From Arthrobacter sp. YN (GTDB lineage Bacteria; Actinomycetota; Actinomycetes; Actinomycetales; Micrococcaceae), in the NCBI RefSeq assembly GCF_002224285.1, contig NZ_CP022436.1, forward strand, positions 682,001-746,000: 64,000 nucleotides of DNA. The letters run 5' to 3'. Of this stretch, positions 18,461 through 26,295 are shown one piece after another. The translations under genes were made by a program, and so were the position numbers. Numbering within the stretch: the stretch's first letter is position 1; every line of letters starts with the position of its first letter. The notes beneath the pieces were generated by a model. It saw only the letters and a list, made by a program, of their open reading frames with translations. It had not been told where the DNA came from and did no database searches.

Positions 18461-21400
18461 GTGAAATCACAAGGAAAGAGCTTCGTCAGAAGCGGGGGGC
18501 TTCGAAAGGCCGCGGCACTGGCCGTGGGCCTGCCGTTGCTTCTCTCTTCGATGGCGATGCCGGCCCAGGCCGCTCCCACGCCGGAGACGCCCGGGAACGT
18601 TGCGGGCGTGGCCAAGAAGAACCTTGACCCCAGTGCCTACAAGGACGGCCGCTACATGGTTGTCCTGGCGGAAAAGCCTGCAGCAACCTACGACGGCGGC
18701 ACGGCGGGCCTCGCGCCCACCAAGCCGGAAGAGGGCAAGAAGCTCGACGCCGACAGCGCCGAGGTGAAGGAATACCAGCAGCACCTGCAGACGCAGCAGC
18801 AGGACATTGCCACCCAGGAAAACATCACCATCGAGCGTGACTTCACTACCGCCGTCAACGGCTTCAGCGCCAACCTGACGGCAGACCAGGCCATTAACCT
18901 GGCCAAGGATCCCAAGGTCCTCATGGTGGCACCGGACACCCAGTATGCCCCTGACTACTCCACCACGGACTTCCTGAAGCTCAGCGGCCCCAACGGCACC
19001 TGGGCCACCCAGTACGGTGGCCAGGACAACGCCGGCAAGGGCACCGTTGTTGGCGTGATCGACACCGGCTACACCCCCTCCAACCCGTTCTTCGCCGGCG
19101 AGCCCGTCGGCCCGCTGGTGGGCAACCCGCAGGTCGGCGTTCCCTACCGCACGGCAGATGGCAAGATCGCCATGCTCAAGGCCGACGGCGATACTTTCGT
19201 CGGCGAATGCCAGCCCGGAACTGACACCGGCGCGGACTACGACGGCAGCGCCTGCAACTCGAAGGTCCTCAGCACGCACTACTTCGCAGACGCCTTCCTG
19301 GAGACCGTTCCCCCGGAAAACCGTGCTTCGGAAGAAGTCATCTCTCCCGTGGACGTGGACAGCCACGGCACCCACACGGCCAGCACCGCGGCGGGCAACG
19401 CCAATGTGGACGCCGTAGTGGATGGCCGCAGCTTCGGAACCACCAGCGGGATCGCACCGGCCGCCAAGCTGGCCGTCTACAAGGTCTGCTGGGAAGACAC
19501 CGATCCCGCTACGGGTGGTTGCTATGGCTCCGCTTCCGTGGACGCGATCGAGCAGGCCATCCTGGACGGTGTGGACGTGCTGAATTACTCCATCTCCGGT
19601 TCCACCACGACCACCACGGATCCTGTTTCCTTGGCGTTCCTGTCGGCAGCTTCGGCGGGTATCTTCGTGGCCACCTCGGCCGGCAACTCCGGTCCGACTG
19701 CCAGCACCGTGAACCACGGAGCCCCTTGGCTGACCACGGTTGCCGCGACCTCGTTCTCGCAGGAGCTCCAGGGCACTGTTGAGTTCTCCGACGGCAGCAA
19801 GTTCCGCGGAGCGTCCATCATGAACCGCGAGGTGAGCGGGGCCGGCGTCGTGCTGTCCACCAACGCTGCAAGCGGTGAAGGCAACGCGGCTCTGTGTGCT
19901 CCGGGCTCGCTGGACCCGGCCAAGGTAGCCGGCAAGGTTGTTGTCTGCGACCGCGGCGTGGTTGACCGCACCGCCAAGAGCGCTGAAGTACTGCGCGGCG
20001 GTGGCGTCGGCATGATCCTGGTGAACCTGACGGATTCGTCGCTGGACACGGACAAGCACATCATTCCCACGGTCCACGTGAACCCGCCGGCAACGCAGAC
20101 CATCAAGGACAAGGTCACAGCCAACCCGGCCATCACCGTCTCCCTGCTGAACCGCGACACCACGGGCCTGCCCGCCGAAGCGCAGCCGCAGATCGCCGGC
20201 TTCTCGTCACGCGGTCCGTTGCTCGCAACCGACTCGGACCTGTTGAAGCCTGACGTGTCCGCTCCCGGCGTCGCGATCCTCGCTGGTGTTTCGCCGATCG
20301 GAACCGGTGGAGACAACTTCGGCTTCCTCTCCGGAACGTCCATGGCCTCACCGCACGTTGCCGGTTTCGGCGCACTGATCCTGGGCAAGAACCCGCAGTG
20401 GTCCCCGGCCACCGTGAAGTCCGCCATGATGACCACCGCCGGACCGGTCAAGCTGGCCAACGGCGCCGTCAACAAGGACGTCTTCGCCACCGGCGCCGGA
20501 CAGGTTGACCCCGCAAAGGTGCTCTCACCCGGCCTCGTGTACGACGCCACCACCGAGGATTACCTCAAGTTCATCCAAGGCACGGGCATGGACCTGGGCA
20601 TGGAAGGGCTTGGCACCACTGCACCTCGCGACATGAACGTTCCTTCGTTCGCCCTCGGTAACCTCGCAGGCAAGATCGAGGTCACCCGCACGCTCACCGC
20701 CCTGACCGCGGGAACCTACCGGGCATCGGTCAACGTTCCAGGTGTCAACGTCAAGGTCACGCCGTCCGTGCTGACCTTCGGAGCTCCTGGTGAGAAGAAG
20801 ACCTTCAAGGTCCAGTTCGAAAACAAGAACGCGGAACTGGGCAAGTTCGCCATGGGTTCGCTGAGCTGGCAGGGTGCCAACAAGACCGTCACCTCGCCGA
20901 TCGCCGTCCGGCCGCAGTCCGTCATCGCGGACAAGGCCCTGGCCTTCACGGGAACGGGCCCCAACGGCTCCGCCACCATCAACATCACCTCCGGCACCAA
21001 CCTCCCGGTGGGCTTGACCATTGACGGACTGTCCAAGGCTGATTCCTCGGCTGTTGAGCTGGTTCCCGGCCCGTTCGCGGGCGAGACCAATGCCTCCAAC
21101 TTCGTGAAGAAAGTGACCGTTGGCCAAGGCAGTGCACTGGCCAAGTTCTCGGTGATCTCCTCCAACGATGCCGCGGACTTCGACATGCTGGTGCTCACCC
21201 CGTCCGGTCAGCAGTTGCCTGCCGCAACGGCGTCCGCCAGCGAAACCCTGTCCGTGCCCAACCCGGCACCCGGCGACTACTACGTCTTCGCCAACCTCTA
21301 CGCGAGCCCCAACAACCAGGCCACCAAGGCCACTGTTGATGCTGCGGTCCTCGGTGCCAACCAGGGCAACGCCACCGTGACGCCGAATCCGATTCGCCTC

Positions 21401-21637
21401 GCCAACGGCAAGACGGGCCAGATTTCGCTGAACTGGAAGAACCTGGAACCAGGCTCCTACATCGGCCGCCTCACCTTCGCAGGCACCAGCGAGCCGAGCT
21501 TCGTCACCGTCCTGGTCAACCCCGGCGGCACCGTAGTGGTCCCGGACGAGGAGGACCCGAAGAAGGACAAGAAGGACAAGAAGAAGGGCGGCAAGATCCG
21601 CGCTGACGAGCCGACGCAGAGCAACAACGCCGGCTAA
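18461..21637 (+). CDS. secreted subtilisin-like serine protease (S8) with PA insert
   Basis: This protein of about 1058 residues has a signal peptide (SFVRSGGLRKAAALAVGLPL then SSMAMPAQA). An inhibitor-I9-like propeptide runs about 50-165. The catalytic domain carries Asp201 in GVIDTGYTP, His302 in DSHGTHTAS and Ser627 in GTSMASPHVAG. A PA domain is inserted between His and Ser (about 470-540, CAPGSLDPAKVAGKVVVCDRG). Fn3-like domains and a Lys-rich tail (KKDKKDKK) close the protein. It should be an extracellular broad protease. The start is taken at the GTG at 18461, which has GAAAGG upstream; an in-frame GTG at 18449 is the alternative. Two SSI-type inhibitor homologues are encoded just downstream on the opposite strand. 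Confidence 0.93.
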   Translation: MKSQGKSFVRSGGLRKAAALAVGLPLLLSSMAMPAQAAPTPETPGNVAGVAKKNLDPSAYKDGRYMVVLAEKPAATYDGGTAGLAPTKPEEGKKLDADSAEVKEYQQHLQTQQQDIATQENITIERDFTTAVNGFSANLTADQAINLAKDPKVLMVAPDTQYAPDYSTTDFLKLSGPNGTWATQYGGQDNAGKGTVVGVIDTGYTPSNPFFAGEPVGPLVGNPQVGVPYRTADGKIAMLKADGDTFVGECQPGTDTGADYDGSACNSKVLSTHYFADAFLETVPPENRASEEVISPVDVDSHGTHTASTAAGNANVDAVVDGRSFGTTSGIAPAAKLAVYKVCWEDTDPATGGCYGSASVDAIEQAILDGVDVLNYSISGSTTTTTDPVSLAFLSAASAGIFVATSAGNSGPTASTVNHGAPWLTTVAATSFSQELQGTVEFSDGSKFRGASIMNREVSGAGVVLSTNAASGEGNAALCAPGSLDPAKVAGKVVVCDRGVVDRTAKSAEVLRGGGVGMILVNLTDSSLDTDKHIIPTVHVNPPATQTIKDKVTANPAITVSLLNRDTTGLPAEAQPQIAGFSSRGPLLATDSDLLKPDVSAPGVAILAGVSPIGTGGDNFGFLSGTSMASPHVAGFGALILGKNPQWSPATVKSAMMTTAGPVKLANGAVNKDVFATGAGQVDPAKVLSPGLVYDATTEDYLKFIQGTGMDLGMEGLGTTAPRDMNVPSFALGNLAGKIEVTRTLTALTAGTYRASVNVPGVNVKVTPSVLTFGAPGEKKTFKVQFENKNAELGKFAMGSLSWQGANKTVTSPIAVRPQSVIADKALAFTGTGPNGSATINITSGTNLPVGLTIDGLSKADSSAVELVPGPFAGETNASNFVKKVTVGQGSALAKFSVISSNDAADFDMLVLTPSGQQLPAATASASETLSVPNPAPGDYYVFANLYASPNNQATKATVDAAVLGANQGNATVTPNPIRLANGKTGQISLNWKNLEPGSYIGRLTFAGTSEPSFVTVLVNPGGTVVVPDEEDPKKDKKDKKKGGKIRADEPTQSNNAG

Positions 21638-21647
21638 ACCTCTGCGG

Positions 21648-21705
21648 GACACGCAAATGGGCTGAGGACTCCCGAATTCGGGCGTCCCCAGCCCATTTGC
21701 GTGTC
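21648..21705. terminator. long bidirectional stem-loop between subtilase and SSI operon
   Basis: A perfect 17-base stem, GACACGCAAATGGGCTG with CAGCCCATTTGCGTGTC, encloses a second inner hairpin built on CCCGAATTCGGG. It lies between convergent genes 11 bases after the subtilase stop. Confidence 0.85.
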
Positions 21706-21724
21706 GTAAACCGGAAAGGGTGTC

Positions 21725-22126
21725 CTAGACAGCTCCCGTCGAGCCGCCGGTGTTCCCCAGCAGCGATGCCAGGGTCTTCCAGCGTGCGATCTCGCAGCCG
21801 TCGGTCCTGCTGAACTGGCTGTTAACCTCCCGACCACGGAACCAGCCCGTGACGACGGCTACCTGCGGGCCGCCGTATTGCTGCGTGCAGATCCGGTCCG
21901 GCCGGGGTTCCGGGAAGAAGATCTCCTCGCCAAACTGCTCGACGGCGGCAAGCGCCGCCCGTGCGTCCGGCAAGTTTGACTCCAGTGAGTCGGGGTCCGG
22001 GGAGAGGACACCGGCCAGGGATCGGAGGTGGAATTCGTGGCTCTCAGCGCCAGGTGCCTCAGTCAGCGTGACTGTGAGGTCGACGTCGTACTCGCTGGTG
22101 GGTGACTCGCTCGTGGGGGAAACCAT
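21725..22126 (-). CDS. SSI-family inhibitor homologue without signal peptide
   Basis: This 133-residue protein is homologous to the subtilisin-inhibitor-like (SSI) protein encoded at 23081-23599: the C-terminal halves share CTxQYGGPxxAxVTGxxxGxEV and FSRTDGCxIAxW. The Cys pair of the reactive-site disulfide is kept (Cys80, Cys111). The first disulfide pair of SSI is gone (Ser36 in place of the first Cys, Ala in place of the second), there is no signal peptide, and the P1 position is Gln82 where SSI has Met73. It is therefore probably cytosolic and not a classical subtilisin inhibitor. It is last in a three-gene minus-strand run, 29 bases after the preceding gene. Confidence 0.75.
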   Translation of the reverse strand: MVSPTSESPTSEYDVDLTVTLTEAPGAESHEFHLRSLAGVLSPDPDSLESNLPDARAALAAVEQFGEEIFFPEPRPDRICTQQYGGPQVAVVTGWFRGREVNSQFSRTDGCEIARWKTLASLLGNTGGSTGAV

Positions 22127-22155
22127 AGTGACCTTTCGCTGGTGGCGGCGGGTGC

Positions 22156-23094
22156 TCAGGCGGCCAATCCACTCAGCTCATGGAGGAGCGGATCTACTGC
22201 CTGGAGCACGCGGGTCCGCAGCTCCTGGGATTCGGCCGCGAAAGCCCGCTGGTATTCAACGTACTCGGCCTTGCCCTGCGGTGTCTCGATCCTGATGGGT
22301 GGGTAGCCCCATTCTTCGAGATCGTAAGGCGAGGCCTTCATGTCCATGGCGCGGATCCGCCACGAGAGTTCGAAGCAGTCCATCACCAGCCCGCTGGGCA
22401 GCGCCGGGGTCAGCTTGTATGCCCACTTGTAGAGGTCCATGTTGGCGTGCAGGCAGCCCGGCTGCTCCATGGTCCGCTGGTTTTCGCGGGTGGGTTCGAG
22501 CTCGTTCAAGGGAATGGCGTCCGGAGTGTAGAACCGGAACGCGTCGAAATGCGAACAGCGGATACGGTTCTCCTCCACCACAGTGTCCGTGCCCTCGCCG
22601 CCGAGCCGCAGCTTCAGGTATTCGTGCCGCAGCTCGAACTTCTCCTGCCGGTACACCATGGCCCACTCGTGCAGGCCAAAGCAGCCGAACTGGGCCGGGC
22701 GCTTCGCCGTGCCCGCGAGGATGATTCCCGCGAAGCGGACAGCTTCGGCTCGGTCGGCCAGGAAGCCGCGGCGGTCAAAGGTGACCGCCGGCGTTCCCGC
22801 CGGCAGCCCGAGCGAGGTGACTTCGCCGTCGTCGAGCGTTCGGTAGAACTTCCACGTGGCGCGCTCAAGGGCGCGTGGACCGCTGAGGACAGTGCCGTCG
22901 CCCGGATGCCAGCGCAGCAATTGGCCGGGCTTCTGCGTGTAGTAGGTGAACAGGAAATCCTCAACAGGATGCTTCCGGCCGGCAGAACGCCTGGCCAGGT
23001 ACGGGTCCGCGTAGCGCGCCACCCGGGCGTGATGGGCTGCCTCCAGCCCGAGCCATTGCTCCTGGGGGAGGTGCTGCAGCCTAGAGGCCGCCAT
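22156..23094 (-). CDS. conserved actinobacterial family annotated as 3-methyladenine DNA glycosylase
   Basis: This 312-residue soluble protein has highly conserved-looking blocks: HPVEDFLFTYY and GQLLRWHPG near 42-63, FGCFGLHEWAMVYR near 136-149, RIRCSHFDAFRFYTP near 177-191, EQPGCLHANMDLYKWAYKL near 210-228 and IRIETPQGKAEYVEYQ near 274. I recall this family carrying the name 3-methyladenine DNA glycosylase in actinobacterial genomes, but it shows none of the HhH-GPD or AAG motifs that I know, so that name may be unfounded. Its start overlaps the end of the upstream SSI-like gene by 14 bases, so it is co-expressed with the inhibitors. Confidence 0.7.
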   Translation of the reverse strand: MAASRLQHLPQEQWLGLEAAHHARVARYADPYLARRSAGRKHPVEDFLFTYYTQKPGQLLRWHPGDGTVLSGPRALERATWKFYRTLDDGEVTSLGLPAGTPAVTFDRRGFLADRAEAVRFAGIILAGTAKRPAQFGCFGLHEWAMVYRQEKFELRHEYLKLRLGGEGTDTVVEENRIRCSHFDAFRFYTPDAIPLNELEPTRENQRTMEQPGCLHANMDLYKWAYKLTPALPSGLVMDCFELSWRIRAMDMKASPYDLEEWGYPPIRIETPQGKAEYVEYQRAFAAESQELRTRVLQAVDPLLHELSGLAA

Positions 23095-23599
23095 CTGATC
23101 CGAGGATGCTCTTCGCGGCGTCCCACAGTGCGATCTGGCAGCCGTCCGTGCGGCTGAAGGCGGCAGTAACTTCCTTGCCGTCCACGGCGCCGGTTACCTT
23201 GGCCGTTGCCGGGCCGCCGTACTGCATAGTGCAGGCTTGGTCCGTTTTGGTGGGGGCGGGACTGAGGATGGCGGGGCTGTTCTTGATGGACGTGCAGGCC
23301 TCGGCGGCTGTTGGGTGGTTGCTTTCAGCGGCCGGGACGCCGTCTGCGCAGACGAGCGTGAAGGTCTGGGGCGCGGCCTCGGGGGATTCCACCAGCGTGA
23401 TGGAGAGTTCGGCGCTGCCGGCGCCGGTTGCTGCTGACGCGCTGGGAGTTGCGCTGCTGCCTGCGCTGCTGCTTGAAGGGGACGACGACGGGGCTTGGCT
23501 TGCGCTGCCTGTGGAACCTGGGCTGGGGGTGCCTGAGCATGCGGCCAGGCCGGCGACGGCCAGGACTGCCAACAGGGGCCGAACAAATCGCATGCGCAT
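23081..23599 (-). CDS. SSI-family protease inhibitor, predicted lipoprotein
   Basis: This is a 172-residue protein. A signal peptide (RPLLAVLAVAGLAAC) ends in a lipobox with Cys21, followed by a Ser/Pro-rich linker to about 60, then an SSI domain. Four Cys match the two disulfides of Streptomyces subtilisin inhibitor: Cys84-Cys102 and Cys123-Cys154. The reactive-site region CTMQYGGP keeps Met125 at the P1 position, as in SSI. It should be an extracellular, membrane-tethered inhibitor of subtilisin-like proteases. It is first in the run that also encodes the glycosylase-annotated gene and a second SSI homologue, and it faces a secreted subtilase, which is a plausible partner. Confidence 0.8.
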   Translation of the reverse strand: MRMRFVRPLLAVLAVAGLAACSGTPSPGSTGSASQAPSSSPSSSSAGSSATPSASAATGAGSAELSITLVESPEAAPQTFTLVCADGVPAAESNHPTAAEACTSIKNSPAILSPAPTKTDQACTMQYGGPATAKVTGAVDGKEVTAAFSRTDGCQIALWDAAKSILGSDGGL

Positions 23600-23735
23600 G
23601 GAATCTCCTAGGTTGCGTCCATTTTACGTGGCAGTTGTGGTGCCCGTTTCTCTGTTCGCTTCCAGAACACCACCGGGGCCGTGCCCTTGGCTAGGGGGCG
23701 CGCGGGTGGTCTGCCTGGATTGCCGGGTTGGTCCG

Positions 23736-24203
23736 TTAGTGGGAGGTGTTCCGCTGGGTTGCCGCGATCAGGCCCGTCATGGCTTGGTGCAGCTCGGCCA
23801 CCTCTTCCCGACTGAGTTGAAGGCGCTCGCGGATTTCGCCGGGGACGGCTGTGGCCTGTTCGCGGAGGGCGGCGCCTTTTTCCGTCAGTGTGATGGCCAG
23901 GGCTCGTTCGTTGCCCGGCACTCGCTCGCGGGTGATGAGCTCCGCTTCTTCAAGGCGCTTCAGCAGGGGGGAGAGTGTTGCGGGCTCGTGGAGGAGGCTG
24001 TCGCTGATGTCCTTCAACGTGCGGGGGCTCCGCTCCCAGAGGGCCAGCATCACCAAGTATTGAGGGTGCGTGAGTCCGAGGCGTTCCAGCACGGGCTTGT
24101 AAACGCCCACCACGCTGCGGGAAGCAACGGTGAGGGCAAAGCACAGTTGGCGCTCCAAGAGGAGGTCGTCCACTTCCTGGGTGCTCTGGTCTGTGGCCGT
24201 CAT
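23736..24203 (-). CDS. OhrR-type MarR-family peroxide sensor
   Basis: This 155-residue winged-helix repressor has the OhrR signature near the N-terminus, LERQLCFALTVASRSVVGVY, including the redox-sensing Cys, followed by LGLTHPQYLVMLALWE and the recognition region LSPLLKRLEEAELITRER. OhrR proteins are inactivated by organic hydroperoxides and normally control ohr. The start at 24203 is fixed by AGGAGG six bases upstream; an in-frame ATG seven codons earlier is less likely. No ohr gene is adjacent. A small divergent gene and a pair of intergenic repeats are. Confidence 0.87.
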   Translation of the reverse strand: MTATDQSTQEVDDLLLERQLCFALTVASRSVVGVYKPVLERLGLTHPQYLVMLALWERSPRTLKDISDSLLHEPATLSPLLKRLEEAELITRERVPGNERALAITLTEKGAALREQATAVPGEIRERLQLSREEVAELHQAMTGLIAATQRNTSH

Positions 24204-24245
24204 GGCTGCCTCCTGTGCTTGCATCCGCTCACGCCGATCAATTGG

Positions 24246-24272
24246 TTAGTGTACTAATGATTAGCGTACTAT
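24246..24272. promoter_or_regulatory. probable OhrR operator (two direct repeats)
   Basis: TTAGTGTACTAA (24246-24257) and TTAGCGTACTAT (24261-24272) are near-identical, near-palindromic 12-mers spaced 15 bases start to start. They lie between the OhrR-type regulator and the divergent small gene, where an autoregulatory operator is expected. Confidence 0.6.
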
Positions 24273-24308
24273 GGACTCATTGAACCGTCTAAAAAGGAGT
24301 CGATCCGA

Positions 24309-24533
24309 GTGGCCAAGGAATCCCTCACCCGGAAGTTCATGCGCGCCACAGGCAAGTTCAGGGTTGTTTTCGGCCCCGCGCACAGCAGTTCCCTCGACCA
24401 TGAAATGACCGAAGCCAACCGGAAGCTGCTCGCCCAGCGCCAGGCCGAGACCCAGCAGTGGGAAACGCTCCGCCGCCCCGACGGCAGCACCTACGTGGTG
24501 CCCCGCAACCCGGACGACAAATCCCTGCGGTAA
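24309..24533 (+). CDS. small hypothetical protein divergent from ohrR
   Basis: This is a 74-residue, charged, soluble protein with a GTG start preceded by AAAAAGGAG ten bases upstream. It starts VAKESLTRKFMRATGKFRVV and has a Gln/Glu-rich helix in the middle (about 36-60). I recognise no domain. Because the OhrR-type operator-like repeats lie between it and the regulator, it is a candidate member of that regulon. Confidence 0.7.
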   Translation: MAKESLTRKFMRATGKFRVVFGPAHSSSLDHEMTEANRKLLAQRQAETQQWETLRRPDGSTYVVPRNPDDKSLR

Positions 24534-24551
24534 CCCCCCGCGAGGTGGCAG

Positions 24552-25487
24552 CTAATGCCCATGTTTTCGCGGAACATTGCCATTAACTGGCAATTCGACG
24601 TTGGGCGACGCGCCCAGAGTCACGGAGAAGTCGCGGGCAACCTTCGCCGCCAGCACTCCAGCCTGATCCAAGTGCCGTCCAAAACGCTGCTTGGGCGCGC
24701 TGACATTGAATGCTGCCACTACACGTTGCTTGAAGTCATAGACGGGTGCTGAGACGCCCACGACGCCCAGCTCGAATTCTTCGTCCACCACGGCGTAGCC
24801 TTGCCGGCGGATGAGATTGATCTCTGCGCGAAGGTCCTCGAATGTCTGGATCTTGGACTTGAGGTCCCCTGTTGACGGGCTTTGGCCCGCTTGAAGCGCC
24901 AAGGGCGAGAGTTCCTGGCGATCGGGCCGAACTCCCGCCTTGGCTTCGGCTGTGTGAGTGTCGTACCAATCCCTCAGCGCGGCGTCGTCCCAGTCGCTGA
25001 CCAGTACCCTCCCGGCGGACGTGCTCCACGCGTTAACGCTGACCCCTTCCCAGCCCAACGCCCTGTAGGTGTGGTTGGACATCTCGCTCTTGAGGGTCAG
25101 GACTGTGCCGCCGCGCAGCACGCAAAGGTGCGTGGTTTCGTGCGTCGCCGCTGACACGCGCTTGAGGTATTGCGCCGAAGCGCTGACCATCCGTGCCTCC
25201 GTGGTGCGGGCGGCCAAGGCATATAGTCCATGGCCGAGCGTGTACAAGAGGCTTTCCGGGTCCCTGCTGACCAGTCCTGCCTCGGCGAGGGTGGCCAAGG
25301 TTCGTGACACTTGCGCCTTGTCCCGGCCGGTGATCTCCGAGACCTTGCTGACGCCCAGGCCATTTCCGGCAACAGCCTCCGGTGACCCAAGGATTTCCAG
25401 CAACTCCAAGTCCCGGCGCAAGCCGGAGGAATTGCGCCGGGGTGCGGCTGCTTCTTTCACTGCGGTCTCCTTGATTGTTCTGGTCAC
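24552..25487 (-). CDS. IclR-family transcriptional regulator
   Basis: This protein of about 311 residues has an N-terminal winged helix (LELLEILGSP through VSKVSEITGRDKAQVSRTLATLAEAGLVSRD) and a C-terminal IclR effector domain with VNAWSTSAGRVLVSDW and GYAVVDEEFELGVVGVSAPV. It is divergent from the transporter and dehydrogenase run starting at 25630 and is its obvious regulator. The start is uncertain: the GTG at 25487 is preferred because an earlier GTG (25529) would overlap the palindrome that looks like its operator; neither has a strong Shine-Dalgarno. Confidence 0.88.
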   Translation of the reverse strand: MTRTIKETAVKEAAAPRRNSSGLRRDLELLEILGSPEAVAGNGLGVSKVSEITGRDKAQVSRTLATLAEAGLVSRDPESLLYTLGHGLYALAARTTEARMVSASAQYLKRVSAATHETTHLCVLRGGTVLTLKSEMSNHTYRALGWEGVSVNAWSTSAGRVLVSDWDDAALRDWYDTHTAEAKAGVRPDRQELSPLALQAGQSPSTGDLKSKIQTFEDLRAEINLIRRQGYAVVDEEFELGVVGVSAPVYDFKQRVVAAFNVSAPKQRFGRHLDQAGVLAAKVARDFSVTLGASPNVELPVNGNVPRKHGH

Positions 25488-25510
25488 GAGTCGATAGTAA
25501 CCATCTTTGC

Positions 25511-25524
25511 GTTGACATATCAAC
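25511..25524. promoter_or_regulatory. GTTGACATATCAAC palindrome, probable IclR operator
   Basis: GTTGA and TCAAC arms flank a four-base centre, and the site contains a TTGACA -35-like hexamer. It lies between the IclR gene and the divergent catabolic run, the usual place for an IclR-family binding site. Confidence 0.5.
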
Positions 25525-25629
25525 AACACTCATTGCGCAAAAGGGAATTCGACTTTTATGGTTGTGTCATGGCTCACGGAGATGTGGGCCCCGATCCTTA
25601 CCCCCAATGAAGTGAAAAGGAGGATCACG

Positions 25630-26295
25630 TTGAACGACACTTTCCTGTCCGATCTTGGACAGTTCCTCGTCAAGAGATCGGCAGACATTGCCGAATCCGC
25701 CGCCCAGCACCTGGCGGTTGTCTTGGTTTCCCTGCTGATAGCAACGGTCATCGGTGTGGGGGTCGGTGTCCTTGTATGGAACAGGCCCATCAGCCGCTCG
25801 ATGGCGATCGCCGGCGCCGGTGTTGGCCTGACCATCCCGTCGATGGCGCTCCTTGCACTCCTTATCCCCGTGCTGGGACTCGGCTGGACTCCCACCGTTG
25901 TGGGTCTTGCCTTCTACGCACTGCTCCCCATCATCCGGAACACGGTGGTGGGGCTGCGCGAAGTACCGCCGGCCGTCTCCGAATCCGCACTTGGCATGGG
26001 GATGGGCACAGTGAAGACGCTGTTTCGCGTGCAACTGCCCATGGCTTGGCCAGTGGTGCTCACCGGTGTCCGTGTTTCGGCCCAACTGTCCATGGGTATC
26101 GCAGCGATCGCTGCTTACGTGGGTGGTCCCGGGCTGGGCGAAATGATCTTCAAGGGCCTCTCGAGCTTGGGGTCCAAGAACGCCCTGAACTTCGCCGTCG
26201 TCGGAACCGTCGGTGTCATTGTCCTTGCCCTGCTGTTGGATGGCGCGTTCGTGCTCATCCGCCGCGTTACTACCTCAAGGGGACTTCGTGTCTGA
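25630..26295 (+). CDS. ABC transporter permease, OpuC/ProU (betaine-type) family
   Basis: This is a 221-residue inner-membrane subunit with five or six helices and the BPD-transport motif EVPPAVSESALGMGMGTVKTLF in the cytoplasmic coupling region. Members of this family usually import glycine betaine, choline or proline. The TTG at 25630 is chosen because AAAGGAGG lies seven bases upstream; the longer upstream opening lacks a site. The last codons overlap the ATPase start. It forms one importer with the next three genes. Confidence 0.88.
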   Translation: MNDTFLSDLGQFLVKRSADIAESAAQHLAVVLVSLLIATVIGVGVGVLVWNRPISRSMAIAGAGVGLTIPSMALLALLIPVLGLGWTPTVVGLAFYALLPIIRNTVVGLREVPPAVSESALGMGMGTVKTLFRVQLPMAWPVVLTGVRVSAQLSMGIAAIAAYVGGPGLGEMIFKGLSSLGSKNALNFAVVGTVGVIVLALLLDGAFVLIRRVTTSRGLRV

